Numbered from the stretch's first letter, positions 1 through 8,071 are shown. The stretch: DNA of 29,274 nucleotides from Tissierellia bacterium (GCA_030537695.1 JAUNVJ010000012.1:1-29274), one strand, 5' to 3'. Made by a program: numbers and translations. Notes: generated from the sequence alone by a model not told the origin.

Positions 1-81
1 AATAAGCTATTACAGAATACCATTGTTTTAAATTTTTGTCAATTCTTATCTCAGCTTTTTTATTATATTTTTATATGAATT

Positions 82-108
82 AAAAAAGGCCAAATATAAT
101 TTGGCCTT
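82..108 (-). terminator. Rho-independent terminator of the yfcC-M20 operon
   Basis: An 8-bp inverted repeat (GGCCAAAT / ATTTGGCC, loop ATA) at 88-106 is followed on the minus strand by a run of six T. It lies 7 bases past the M20 gene stop codon, so it should end that operon. Confidence 0.85.
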
Positions 109-114
109 AAAACA

Positions 115-1278
115 TTACATATTTGCTTTATATTCAGCAAATTCTTCTTTTGCCTTTGCTATGAGAGATTCATCTTTAATCAAGTCATGAACCGTTCCTG
201 CCAAAATCTTAGCGGCATAAATAACACAATCATGAGCTTCTTTTGTTTTCCCGTAATCAAGAAATGTTTGAGAATGTGAGGGTGTTCCATCAGGAACAAA
301 GGAAACACGAATACATGATCCAGGTAATATATATGTTACATTTCCAAAATCTGTGGAACCGGTTTTTTCACGAGCTGCTTTTATATTGGGTGCACCAATT
401 AATCTTGCATTCTTCATCATTATTTCATTTAGTACGTAAGACGGAATTTTACTTTCCAATCTTTTTTGCTCAACGATTTTATAATTAGTTTCGGTCATCG
501 TGGCTGCCCCATGAATTACTTTTTCAAATCTATCAACCAAACTGTCTAAATATTTTGAATTATAAGATCGTAAAGCGAACAAGCCAACTGCATGATCGGG
601 AATTACATTTGCCGGCCCTGGTGAAGATTCAATCGTATAATGCATTCTCGTATCTTCCAACACATGTTCTCTTAAAAACTCAATTCCTTGAAAAGAAAGA
701 AGTAATGCATCCAAAGCTGATCTTCCTTGATCTGGCTTCAAGGCTGCATGAGAACTTTCCCCAAAAAATTCTACTCGTTGAGATGACATTGCCATAGATC
801 TAACGTCAACTTGTGTAGCTGGTCCACCATGCATCATTAGAGCCACATCCAATTCTTTTAAAAAACCTTGATCCAGCATCTTTAATTTTCCGCCCCCACC
901 TTCTTCGGCCGGTGTTCCATAAACAATCAAATTTAATGGAAGATCACTAATAATTTCTTTGATCGCAACTGCTGCTCCTAAAATTGCTGGCCCTTGCATT
1001 TGATGACCACATCCATGCCCCATAGGAAGTGCATCATATTCACATAAAAGTCCAATATTATACAAACTTTTACCATTCCTGTAACTAGCTCGAAATGCAG
1101 TTTGTAAATTTCCTAAACCACGCTCTACAATAAATTCATTTTTTTCGAGATAGCTTTCCAATAAGTTACTGGCAAACACTTCTTCAAAACATAATTCTGG
1201 ATTGTCATATATTCTATCTGACATTTCTTTCAATTCTGTTGCTATTTCATCTATTTTACGAAATAATTTTTTTTTCAT
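115..1278 (-). CDS. M20 family metallopeptidase/amidohydrolase (AbgB/PM20D2-like)
   Basis: A 387-residue cytosolic zinc amidohydrolase of the M20 family, which cleaves amide or peptide bonds in small N-acyl amino acids or dipeptides. Metal-site motifs are visible: GHGCGHQ at residues 87-93 (Cys90 and His92 as likely ligands), the catalytic/metal pair TPAEEGG at 122-128, MMHGG around His150, and a late His in PSHSQT. The CGHQ form resembles the AbgB/PM20D2 branch more than the usual CGHDxH of indole-acetyl hydrolases. Length fits the family. The ATG has a strong GGGGAGG site 9 bases upstream. It lies 16 bases after yfcC and almost certainly shares its transcript, so the pair probably imports and hydrolyses one class of substrate. 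That substrate (aminoacyl conjugate, dipeptide or p-aminobenzoyl-glutamate type) cannot be told from the sequence. Confidence 0.88.
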   Translation of the reverse strand: MKKKLFRKIDEIATELKEMSDRIYDNPELCFEEVFASNLLESYLEKNEFIVERGLGNLQTAFRASYRNGKSLYNIGLLCEYDALPMGHGCGHQMQGPAILGAAVAIKEIISDLPLNLIVYGTPAEEGGGGKLKMLDQGFLKELDVALMMHGGPATQVDVRSMAMSSQRVEFFGESSHAALKPDQGRSALDALLLSFQGIEFLREHVLEDTRMHYTIESSPGPANVIPDHAVGLFALRSYNSKYLDSLVDRFEKVIHGAATMTETNYKIVEQKRLESKIPSYVLNEIMMKNARLIGAPNIKAAREKTGSTDFGNVTYILPGSCIRVSFVPDGTPSHSQTFLDYGKTKEAHDCVIYAAKILAGTVHDLIKDESLIAKAKEEFAEYKANM

Positions 1279-1294
1279 CTTTAGGACCTCCCCT

Positions 1295-2686
1295 TTATGA
1301 AAAGTTAATTATTTGAGCTACAACCATTAAAAGAGAACCAACAACTACCCAAATACCAAATAATTTGCCCATAAAAATCATCCATTTATCGTAAGGAATT
1401 GAAGTGGCTCCTAGTATTCCCATTAAAGCGGTCGAAGTGGGAAGAATATAGTTGCAAAATCCATCACCAAAATTAAAGGCAAGTACTGCTGTTTGTCTTG
1501 TTACATTAACAGCATCTGCAAGAGGAGCAAAAATCGGCATAATGGCTGCGGCTTGACCACTTCCTGAAGTAATAAACATGTTGACTAATAGGTTGATAAT
1601 GAACATAATAGGTCCTTTTAGTAAGTAGGGAAAATAATTTAACCAATAAGTCATGCCGTGAATTGTCGTATCCATGATATTTCCTTCCGAAAGAACTCCA
1701 GAGACTGTCCGAGCCAGTCCAATTATCAAAGCAGCACCAATCATCTTCTTTGCACCTTCGGTAATATATTTTGCAATTTCTGATGGTGCAAATCCAGCTA
1801 GAATTCCGGAAATTACTGATAGCCACATAAAAATGGCAGCTGTTTCACCTAATTTCCAGTCTAATTTTACACCTCCATAAACAATAATACCCAAAGCTGT
1901 AAATAGAGATAAAATAACAAGCCATTTTCTTATTGTCATCGGTTCATCAAAATCTCCACTATCTTCTTTTCCTATGTCCCTTTCTTGATCTAATTCATAC
2001 ATAGGACTTTTTGAAGGATCAGCTTTTATTTTGAGTGCATATCGAACCAGATAGATATTAGTGACAATATAAAATACAATAAAACATATTACACGAAAAC
2101 TTAATCCCGAATAAGGCGCCAATCCGGCTATTTCTTGAGCAACAATTGTCGTATTGACATTTAAAGTTCCTGTGGAAAAACCCACGGCTCCACCTAATAA
2201 AATAATAGATGCACCGACGATTGAATCAAATCCCATAGCTAGAGCAATTAAGACCATTACTGGAGCAAATCCGATAAATGTATTGACTCCCTGTGTTGTA
2301 CAAATAATTCCAAAAATCAATGTTAAAATGGGAATAAATATATATTCTTTGCTCTGAGTTTTACGAGATACCATTCCAATAAGAGATTGCAAAGCTCCCG
2401 ATTGAGTTATTACATGAAAAGATGCCCCTGAAAATAAAATCACAAAAATTAAAACAGCAGACTTGTCAAATCCTCCAATTGCAATATTAAATATTTTCAA
2501 AGGATTTACCGGAGTATTTTCAATATAATGAAACGTATCTGGATCAATGACTTCAATCCCTTGTGCGTTTTCTACTCTGGCATACTCTCCAGATGGTATA
2601 ATCCAGGTCAAAATAACTGAAAATAATATAATCATCATTAAAATGACCAAAGTATGTGGTACCTTTCTTTTTTTCTTTGCTTCCAA
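1295..2686 (-). CDS. YfcC family carrier (DcuC/AbgT-like membrane transporter)
   Basis: A polytopic membrane protein of about 463 residues and roughly 11-12 hydrophobic segments, in the YfcC/DcuC-like ion transporter superfamily. Typical features are a basic cytoplasmic N-terminus ending in KVPHT, the first helix followed by WIIPSGEY, a mid-protein GAVGFSTGTLN segment, TSGSGQAAA, and NFGDGFCNYILPTS near the C-terminus. Members are annotated as basic amino-acid, peptide or C4-dicarboxylate carriers; substrate here is not known. Start choice: a GTG at 2695 is in frame, but its AAGGA site would lie almost on top of it. The TTG at 2686 has the same site about 9 bases upstream, so I prefer it. It is followed after 16 bases by the M20 hydrolase gene, suggesting coupled uptake and hydrolysis of a peptide-like substrate. 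Confidence 0.86.
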   Translation of the reverse strand: MEAKKKRKVPHTLVILMMIILFSVILTWIIPSGEYARVENAQGIEVIDPDTFHYIENTPVNPLKIFNIAIGGFDKSAVLIFVILFSGASFHVITQSGALQSLIGMVSRKTQSKEYIFIPILTLIFGIICTTQGVNTFIGFAPVMVLIALAMGFDSIVGASIILLGGAVGFSTGTLNVNTTIVAQEIAGLAPYSGLSFRVICFIVFYIVTNIYLVRYALKIKADPSKSPMYELDQERDIGKEDSGDFDEPMTIRKWLVILSLFTALGIIVYGGVKLDWKLGETAAIFMWLSVISGILAGFAPSEIAKYITEGAKKMIGAALIIGLARTVSGVLSEGNIMDTTIHGMTYWLNYFPYLLKGPIMFIINLLVNMFITSGSGQAAAIMPIFAPLADAVNVTRQTAVLAFNFGDGFCNYILPTSTALMGILGATSIPYDKWMIFMGKLFGIWVVVGSLLMVVAQIINFS

Positions 2687-2740
2687 AATATTCACTTCCT
2701 TTCTGTTTATTAGAATATCATACTATCATACAAATCTCCA

Positions 2741-2770
2741 AAATAATATACATCTCAATGTATATTATTT
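2741..2770. promoter_or_regulatory. Perfect 13-bp inverted repeat, candidate operator between yfcC and the dehydrogenase gene
   Basis: Arms AAATAATATACAT (2741-2753) and ATGTATATTATTT (2758-2770) are exact reverse complements around CTCA. No T-run fitting a terminator follows on either strand and both flanking genes diverge, so a protein-binding site is likelier. It sits about 55 bases upstream of yfcC, next to a weak minus-strand -35/-10 pair (TTGGAG near 2734-2739, GATATT 16 bases on), and about 125 bases upstream of the dehydrogenase promoter. Confidence 0.5.
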
Positions 2771-2895
2771 ATCGGACTTATGTATAAATGTATGAGATTT
2801 TTAAAAATATCCTTTTATTTCATCAAATATTTAATCAAAATATTTAAAACTATATTATGTTTTAAGAAAAGCCGATTGATCCATTTTTATAATTC

Positions 2896-2924
2896 TTGAC
2901 TTCATTTCTGTTTTTTATTACGAT
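2896..2924 (+). promoter_or_regulatory. Sigma-A type promoter of the 2-hydroxyacid dehydrogenase gene
   Basis: TTGACT at 2896-2901 and TACGAT at 2919-2924 are separated by 17 bases. Transcription would start about 50 bases before the ATG. Confidence 0.55.
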
Positions 2925-2984
2925 TATCTTATTACTTTATTCATTTACTATATAAGTTAAAAACTTACTAAAGGGGGAAGAAAT

Positions 2985-3914
2985 ATGAAACTGGGAATTA
3001 TTGGTTCCGGAAATGTTGGTGAAATCGTAGCTTATACTGCTGCTTGCCGCGGATTGGTAAACGAAGTTGTCTTTAATGATATTATTAAGCAAAGAGCGAT
3101 TTCTCAAGCGATGGATTTAAATGATGGACGGGCTTTTTATCCCCATGATGTGAAAGCTACCGCCGGAGAATATAATGAAATGGGAGATTGTGACATCATC
3201 GTTGTCTGTTCGGGTCAAATCCCCACTTCCGGTGATCGCCTTCATGAATTGCAATTGAATCAAGAAGCTGTGGGAAAGTATGTGGAAGAAGTCGTTGCCA
3301 GTGGTTTTGACGGTATCTTTATTGTTGTTACCAATCCTTGTGACGTTATTACGTACCAAGTTTACAAACATTCCGGTTTTCCGGCCCACAAAGTGATCGG
3401 TTCGGGAACGGCTTTGGATTCCGCCCGTCTCAATGTAGTAATTGCTGATCACATTGGAGTCAGCCCAAAATCTGTCCACGGGAATGTCTTAGGGGAGCAT
3501 GGAGAATCTCAATTCGTTCCATGGTCTCAAGTTCGAATCGGCAATGAAACCATTGATCGATATGCGAAAAAGCATCCCGAACTTTTTAAAAATTTTGATC
3601 GTGACAAGATTGAAAATGATACGCGAAAAAGAGGTTGGGATATTTTCCAAGGAAAGGCTTCTACTCAATACGGTATCGCTAATACCGTTAATAATCTGAT
3701 TAGTGCCATAAAAAATGATGATCAAATTATTTTAAATGCTTCAGCTTATTTGGATGGCCAGTACGGTTTAGAAGATCTCTATATATCAACGCCGATTCGT
3801 GTCGGTAAAAATGGTATTGAAGAAATTATTGAACTTCCTTTGACGGAAAGGGAGTTGGAACGTTTTAATGAAACGGCAGAAGTGATCAAATGTCATATTG
3901 AGAAACTATCATAG
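2985..3914 (+). CDS. L-2-hydroxyacid dehydrogenase (L-lactate / L-2-hydroxyisocaproate dehydrogenase family)
   Basis: A 309-residue NAD-dependent enzyme of the LDH/MDH family that interconverts 2-oxoacids and L-2-hydroxyacids in the cytosol. The Rossmann motif GSGNVG is at residues 8-13, and Asp32 ends strand 2, which indicates NAD preference. Catalytic residues are visible: Arg85 in SGDR, Asp145 and Arg148 in LDSAR, and His172 in GEHGES. The substrate loop reads GQIPTSGDR rather than the QKPGETR of true lactate dehydrogenases and is one residue longer. It resembles the PTGDR loop of L-2-hydroxyisocaproate dehydrogenase, so branched or bulky 2-oxoacids from amino-acid breakdown are plausible substrates (inference). 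The start has an AAAGGGGG site 7 bases upstream and its own promoter. It is divergent from the yfcC-M20 operon, and a shared regulator is possible. No terminator is seen before the next gene. Confidence 0.85.
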   Translation: MKLGIIGSGNVGEIVAYTAACRGLVNEVVFNDIIKQRAISQAMDLNDGRAFYPHDVKATAGEYNEMGDCDIIVVCSGQIPTSGDRLHELQLNQEAVGKYVEEVVASGFDGIFIVVTNPCDVITYQVYKHSGFPAHKVIGSGTALDSARLNVVIADHIGVSPKSVHGNVLGEHGESQFVPWSQVRIGNETIDRYAKKHPELFKNFDRDKIENDTRKRGWDIFQGKASTQYGIANTVNNLISAIKNDDQIILNASAYLDGQYGLEDLYISTPIRVGKNGIEEIIELPLTERELERFNETAEVIKCHIEKLS

Positions 3915-3931
3915 TCCAATTTCTTTTCTTA

Positions 3932-3940
3932 TGCTACAAT
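3932..3940 (+). promoter_or_regulatory. Extended -10 promoter of the zinc-ribbon membrane protein gene
   Basis: TGcTACAAT matches the TGn-TATAAT extended -10 form. No good -35 is present. It would give a very short leader of about 17 bases before the TTG start at 3964. Confidence 0.45.
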
Positions 3941-3963
3941 AGTATGAGAAATGAGTTGATATT

Positions 3964-4362
3964 TTGAAAGATTTTTTACGTAAATTTATGAAAGGTCGCT
4001 ATGGTGGCAATGATCCTTTGAATTTCTTTTTACTCATCATTGCAATCCTTTCTCTAATTGGAAGTGTTTTTTGGAAACATTCCATTTTAAATATTATTGC
4101 CCTTATTCTTTTGGGATACAGTTATTTTAGAATGCTTTCTAAAAATATTCCCAAACGGTATGAGGAAAATCGAAAATACGAAGAAGCTATGGCTCCCATT
4201 CGGAACAAGATTTTTGAATGGCGTCGTAATTTTAGAGATCGTAAGGTCTACAAATACTTACGTTGCCCTCATTGTAACCAAGAATTGCGGGTGCCTCGAA
4301 ATAAAGGTAAAATTATTATCAAATGTAAAAGATGTGGTCATCGATTTGAATCCAGAAGTTAA
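3964..4362 (+). CDS. Small membrane protein with C-terminal zinc ribbon
   Basis: A 132-residue protein. It begins with a basic, Gly/Tyr-bearing segment (KFMKGRYGGND), then two adjacent hydrophobic helices at about 20-36 and 40-57, a charged linker rich in Arg/Lys/Glu at 58-98, and a treble-clef-like ribbon with CPHC at 101-104 and CKRC at 121-124. The four Cys should bind one zinc. Hairpin membrane proteins with this MKGRYG start and ribbon tail recur in Clostridia, to my knowledge, but their role is not established; nucleic-acid or protein binding at the membrane is only a guess. The TTG start is chosen because an in-frame stop lies just upstream and the N-terminal segment looks conserved, although the ribosome site is weak. 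An extended -10 promoter precedes it. Confidence 0.75.
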   Translation: MKDFLRKFMKGRYGGNDPLNFFLLIIAILSLIGSVFWKHSILNIIALILLGYSYFRMLSKNIPKRYEENRKYEEAMAPIRNKIFEWRRNFRDRKVYKYLRCPHCNQELRVPRNKGKIIIKCKRCGHRFESRS

Positions 4363-4392
4363 AAACCTCCCGGGATCTTCCCGAGAGGTTTT
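4362..4392. terminator. Bidirectional terminator between the zinc-ribbon gene and apt
   Basis: Arms AAAACCTCCCGGG and CCCGAGAGGTTTT form a 12-13 bp stem with one mismatch and loop ATCTT. A-run and T-run at the ends serve the two convergent genes, whose stop codons directly flank it. Confidence 0.85.
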
Positions 4393-4395
4393 CAC

Positions 4396-4905
4396 TTAAT
4401 ATTTTATAATTGATTCCACTTGATATCCTTCTAATTGAGCCCGACCCTTTAAATCTTCCAATTCAATTAAGAAAATCAGTTTATCCACAATTCCACCACA
4501 TTGTTCAATCATTTGTATTGCCGCTTTAGATGTGCCACCGGTTGCCAAAAGATCATCTACAATCACAATATGTTCTCCTTTTTCTATGGCATCGGCATGC
4601 ATTTCGATACGGTCTGTTCCGTATTCCAATGCATAGCTTTCTGAAACTTTTTCCAAGGGCAACTTACCCGGTTTTCGTATCGGAACAAAGCCTTTTCCCA
4701 TTTTATAAGCTATTGGGGAACCCATAATAAAGCCTCGTGCTTCAATTCCTACAATTTTGTCCACATTATCTCCTGCTAAAACCGTCATTTGATCTATGGC
4801 TTCACGAAAAGCTGCCGGATCTTTTAACATCGTGGTAATGTCTCGAAAAATAATTCCCTTGGCCGGGTAATCTTTGATTGATCGAATTGTTTTTGATAAA
4901 TCCAT
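4396..4905 (-). CDS. apt: Adenine phosphoribosyltransferase
   Basis: A 169-residue cytosolic enzyme that makes AMP from adenine and PRPP in purine salvage. The PRPP-binding motif IVIVDDLLATGGTSKA lies at residues 113-128. The N-terminal KDYPAKGIIFRDIT segment and GIEARGFIMG at 53-62 are typical of Apt, and the length is standard. The ATG has a GGAGG site 7 bases upstream. It stands alone, with a bidirectional terminator after it and divergent nhaC before it, so it appears monocistronic. Many Firmicutes place apt next to recJ or relA; that context is absent here. There is nothing unusual in the reading frame. Confidence 0.95.
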   Translation of the reverse strand: MDLSKTIRSIKDYPAKGIIFRDITTMLKDPAAFREAIDQMTVLAGDNVDKIVGIEARGFIMGSPIAYKMGKGFVPIRKPGKLPLEKVSESYALEYGTDRIEMHADAIEKGEHIVIVDDLLATGGTSKAAIQMIEQCGGIVDKLIFLIELEDLKGRAQLEGYQVESIIKY

Positions 4906-4929
4906 ATTAATCCTCCGTTCATAGTTTAT

Positions 4930-4938
4930 AGTATATCA
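4930..4938 (-). promoter_or_regulatory. Extended -10 promoter of apt
   Basis: On the minus strand TGA-TATACT forms an extended -10 about 25 bases before the apt start. No good -35 is seen. Confidence 0.4.
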
Positions 4939-4984
4939 AAACTTTTGAGGAATTTACATATACATTTTGTTACTTTTTTGATAC

Positions 4985-5013
4985 TTGACTTTGTAGTATT
5001 AATCTACTAAACT
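4985..5013 (+). promoter_or_regulatory. Promoter of nhaC, with a small inverted repeat in the spacer
   Basis: TTGACT at 4985-4990 and TAAACT at 5008-5013 are 17 bases apart. The spacer holds TAGTA-N6-TACTA (4994-5009), which could be a repressor site overlapping the promoter or may be chance. Confidence 0.45.
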
Positions 5014-5038
5014 ATAAAGAAATCTAGGAGGGAAAAAG

Positions 5039-6466
5039 TTGGAGAATAAAAAGAAAAATTTTATCGATCAAACGCCTCGAAAAGCTAATTTAGGAGAGGC
5101 GCTATTTACGTTTATCGCACTTATCCTCATTATGTTAATCAGTATTAAAAAATATGAGATTGATCCTCATATTCCGATGTTTCTCGGTGTCATCATCGTC
5201 TGTTTAATGGCTCTTAAAATTGGCTACAGTTGGAAATTTATTGAAAATTCCATGATCAAGGGAATTTCTCAAGCAATGCAATCCATTATTATTTTGGCTA
5301 TTATTGGTATTTTAGTGGGTGTTTGGATCCTTTCAGGAGTCGTTCCCACTATGATTTACTATGGCCTTTCCATTTTAAAGCCGTCTATCTTTTTGATTGC
5401 CACAGTTCTTATCACTTCTATTACCTCTTTGGCTACGGGGACATCCTGGGGTACTGTGGGAACCATGGGCATTGCACTGATGGGAATTGCTCAAGGAATG
5501 GGAATACCTGCTCCCTTAACTGCCGGGGCCATTTTATCTGGTGCGTATTTCGGAGATAAGATGAGTCCTTTATCGGATACTACAAATTTGGCACCCGCCA
5601 TGGCTGGTACCGACGTCTTTACCCATATTAAAGCGATGATCAAGCCGACAATTCTCACTTATATTATCACTTTGGCTATTTTTGGATTTTATTCCTACCG
5701 TTATGCGGGAACCGGTGCTAATTTAAGTATTATCAATGAGATTCAGGAAGGATTGAGAACAACATTTAAGATCAGCCCTTTTTTATTACTGCCTCCTGTC
5801 ATTGTCATTGTCTCCATTGCCTTTAAAGTTCCGGCCATTCCGGGAATCGTCTTGGGAATTATTTCTGCGGCAATTATCGGCCCTTTCTTTCAAAGTATTA
5901 ACTTTGGAGATCTTCTAAATGCTGCGTTAGAAGGGTATGCTTCGGAAACGGGAATTGAAACGATTGACAACCTCCTTAGTTCCGGAGGGCTAAATTCCAT
6001 GATGAGCTCCATTTCATTGACCATTATCGCCATGATGTTTGGTGGAGTTGCCGAGGAGACGGGACAATTGGAAGCCATCGTCATCTTCATAGTAAAGAAA
6101 ATTAAATCTACCACCGGTTTGGTTGCTACGACAATTTTAACTTGTTTCTTTTCCAATGTGACTATGCCGGAACAATACATCTCCATTGTCGTTCCCGGTA
6201 GGATGTACCGTCAGGAATATCGAGATCGAGGCTTACATCCCAAGATGCTCTCTTCCACATTGGAAGCCGGGGGTACTGTAACCTCAGCATTGGTTCCATG
6301 GAATACTTGCGGTGTGTATATGCATCGAGTCTTAGGTGTCAGTACCATGACTTATGCTCCCTTCTTGTATTTCAACCTTTTAATGCCTGTCGTTCAAATT
6401 GGCCTAACGGCTCTTGGAGTAGTCAATTTCAAATTGGAAGATGATAAGGAAAGTGTCATCAGCTAA
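5039..6466 (+). CDS. nhaC: Na+/H+ antiporter, NhaC family
   Basis: A 475-residue integral membrane antiporter with about 11-12 hydrophobic helices, expected to exchange Na+ for H+ or a related ion/solute pair. Recognition rests on the NhaC signature GAYFGDKMSPLSDTTNLA at residues 168-185, the upstream TSLATGTSWGT segment, and the C-terminal MPEQYISIVVPGRM and LVPWNTCG segments. Some NhaC members exchange organic substrates (MleN malate/lactate, ArcD-like), so the substrate is not certain. TTG is chosen as start: it has AGGAGGG 6-7 bases upstream, and the N-terminus gives a normal basic cytoplasmic tail. It has its own promoter and is monocistronic, ending in a bidirectional hairpin. Confidence 0.9.
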   Translation: MENKKKNFIDQTPRKANLGEALFTFIALILIMLISIKKYEIDPHIPMFLGVIIVCLMALKIGYSWKFIENSMIKGISQAMQSIIILAIIGILVGVWILSGVVPTMIYYGLSILKPSIFLIATVLITSITSLATGTSWGTVGTMGIALMGIAQGMGIPAPLTAGAILSGAYFGDKMSPLSDTTNLAPAMAGTDVFTHIKAMIKPTILTYIITLAIFGFYSYRYAGTGANLSIINEIQEGLRTTFKISPFLLLPPVIVIVSIAFKVPAIPGIVLGIISAAIIGPFFQSINFGDLLNAALEGYASETGIETIDNLLSSGGLNSMMSSISLTIIAMMFGGVAEETGQLEAIVIFIVKKIKSTTGLVATTILTCFFSNVTMPEQYISIVVPGRMYRQEYRDRGLHPKMLSSTLEAGGTVTSALVPWNTCGVYMHRVLGVSTMTYAPFLYFNLLMPVVQIGLTALGVVNFKLEDDKESVIS

Positions 6467-6478
6467 TCTCATAAAAAA

Positions 6479-6507
6479 TAAAACGTCTCATTTATTGAGA
6501 CGTTTTT
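6479..6507. terminator. Bidirectional terminator whose loop holds the thioesterase stop codon
   Basis: A perfect 10-bp stem AAACGTCTCA / TGAGACGTTT (6481-6490, 6496-6505) is followed by TTTTTT on the plus strand and by an A/T run on the minus strand. The minus-strand thioesterase frame ends at 6492, in the loop. Its last four codons (Lys-Thr-Ser-Gln) are therefore the right arm of the stem. Confidence 0.85.
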
Positions 6508-6938
6508 TGATGCCTACCATTCGGCGGATGAATGCGATACATCGTATAGATTCCCACTGCCAATGTGTTTGCTTTTCCATCGTGAATGGTCACTTCAATT
6601 ACGGATGTCTTTCCGCCCTTATGAATGATACGAGTAGAAGAAAAAATACTTCCTTCGGATACATTAGAGATAAAGTTAATATTGGACGATAGGGTGACGG
6701 AAGGTTGGTCCAAAGCCAAACATAATATTCCCGCCGCTGTATCGGCTAAAAGGTACATAACGGCACCATGAAGCACACCATACCCATTGTTATGCTTCTC
6801 TTTGGTGGGAAGTTCCAGCACTAAATTATCTCGTTCGAAGGAACGTGGACGAATATTGTTATCACGGATAAAACCTCCCTTGGCATAAGTGGCCTCTTCC
6901 TCTAGTAATTGACTGATAAGGTCGTTGTTCTTTGTCAT
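6492..6938 (-). CDS. PaaI-type hotdog-fold thioesterase
   Basis: A 148-residue single-domain hotdog protein of the PaaI/YbaW acyl-CoA thioesterase type, which hydrolyses acyl- or aryl-CoA thioesters. The central helix motif GVLHGAVMYLLADTAAG is the PaaI signature, with the HGG-like HGA and the acidic Asp that activates water. The SSNINFISNVSEG strand follows, as expected. The ATG at 6938 is chosen because GAGGTG lies 4 bases upstream; a TTG at 6950 would put the start inside that site. The dinB stop codon is one base upstream and the ribosome site is the last codons of dinB, so translation is coupled. The natural acyl-CoA substrate is unknown. A link to lesion bypass is not expected; the pairing may only reflect compact packing. 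Confidence 0.85.
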   Translation of the reverse strand: MTKNNDLISQLLEEEATYAKGGFIRDNNIRPRSFERDNLVLELPTKEKHNNGYGVLHGAVMYLLADTAAGILCLALDQPSVTLSSNINFISNVSEGSIFSSTRIIHKGGKTSVIEVTIHDGKANTLAVGIYTMYRIHPPNGRHQKTSQ

Positions 6939-6939
6939 G

Positions 6940-7986
6940 TTACACCTCAAAAAATGATAATTGCAAGGCTTTTAGATCCACTAAATTAGAACCTGTCAAT
7001 CCAATTAGTCGAATCTTTTCTCCTTGGTATAATTCTTCAAAAATTGTAATTCCGTTGTAAAAAATATCGTCAGGATCAATTTGAACTCGGTCAAATGTTT
7101 TGGATCGGGTTCGAATTTCAAAATCCCATGTCTTTATTTTTACAGTCAGGGTCATGGCTCCGATCTGTCGTTCTAAAAGGTCGGCAGCAATTTCTTTCGA
7201 GAAGTTTTCCAAATATTTTTTTAAAACTTCTCTATCCCGTGTGGAAGGAAAGGTCCGTTCCGTGCCTAGAGATTTTCGTTCCCGTTGGATCGTCACGACG
7301 CGGCGATCCACTCCGCGAATCCGTTGATAGAGCTCCTCGCCACCTCGTCCGAATAATTCCACTAAAAATTCTTCGGACAATTGGTAGAGATCTCCTACGG
7401 TTTCTATTCCTAAATTTTTTAATTTTTCTTCACTGCGATGGCCAATTCCATGGACTTTACGTATGGGTAATGGCCACAGGATATGGGGTATTTCATTTCG
7501 TTTTATTTCTTTAAATCCATGGGGTTTATTCCAATCACTGGCCAATTTTGCCAAAAATTTATTATAGGACAGACCTGCCGATACGGTCAAACCGGTTTCT
7601 TGATAGACTTCTCGTTGCATATTTTGAACGAGGGTTACTCCATCCTCTTTTTGACCTCTGATATCTAAATAGGATTCATCAATGGAAACTTTTTCTATCA
7701 AAGGAGAATATCGATGCAAAACGTCAAAGACCTCCCGAGACTTTTCCCTATATCGTTTTCGTCTCATCGGTACAATGGTTAGATTATCGCAAAGGGATCT
7801 GGCTTGAAACATGGGCATGGCGGAATGAAGCCCGTATTTACGCGCTTCATAATTTGCCGTTGTGACAATTCCCTGTTCACTTTTCCCACCTACCACTAAT
7901 GGTTTACCCTTTAATGTAGGATTATCCAATTCCTCCACCGAAGCATAAAAAGCATCAATATCTACATGAACAATATGATTTTCCAT
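6940..7986 (-). CDS. dinB: DNA polymerase IV (Y-family translesion polymerase)
   Basis: A 348-residue Y-family polymerase that bypasses damaged bases with low fidelity. Catalytic acidic residues are visible: HVDIDAFYASVEE at 7-19 (Asp9, Asp11) and SIDESYLD at about 102-109. PLVVGG at about 30-35, the helix-hairpin-helix thumb (VHGIGHRSEEKLKNLGI) and the little-finger domain with GTERTFPSTRD follow. The extreme C-terminus, LSFFEV, does not clearly match the QLSLF beta-clamp peptide, though LQLSFF nearby is a good candidate. Length is normal. The ATG has a GGTGA site about 7 bases upstream. No LexA box was recognised upstream. It is followed by a coupled thioesterase gene and is divergent from an HAD gene across about 80 bases. 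Confidence 0.94.
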   Translation of the reverse strand: MENHIVHVDIDAFYASVEELDNPTLKGKPLVVGGKSEQGIVTTANYEARKYGLHSAMPMFQARSLCDNLTIVPMRRKRYREKSREVFDVLHRYSPLIEKVSIDESYLDIRGQKEDGVTLVQNMQREVYQETGLTVSAGLSYNKFLAKLASDWNKPHGFKEIKRNEIPHILWPLPIRKVHGIGHRSEEKLKNLGIETVGDLYQLSEEFLVELFGRGGEELYQRIRGVDRRVVTIQRERKSLGTERTFPSTRDREVLKKYLENFSKEIAADLLERQIGAMTLTVKIKTWDFEIRTRSKTFDRVQIDPDDIFYNGITIFEELYQGEKIRLIGLTGSNLVDLKALQLSFFEV

Positions 7987-8043
7987 TTAAATCACCGTAA
8001 TTTAGTATACTACAATCTATTTCTTTTTAAAAGACGGCCCTTT

Positions 8044-8052
8044 TGGTATAAT
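8044..8052 (+). promoter_or_regulatory. Extended -10 promoter of the HAD hydrolase gene
   Basis: TGG-TATAAT is a full extended -10 match. Transcription would start near 8059, only about 13 bases before the TTG start. The 16-base string from 8044 recurs exactly at 21881. Confidence 0.6.
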
Positions 8053-8071
8053 TTTCTTTGAGGTGAAAGGC

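Noticed and set aside
5890..6186. Minus-strand open frame inside nhaC
   Set aside because: It is antisense to a well-supported gene, with no ribosome site or family match.
7095..7514. 139-codon plus-strand frame opposite dinB
   Set aside because: It is a shadow of the dinB coding sequence and lacks a start signal.
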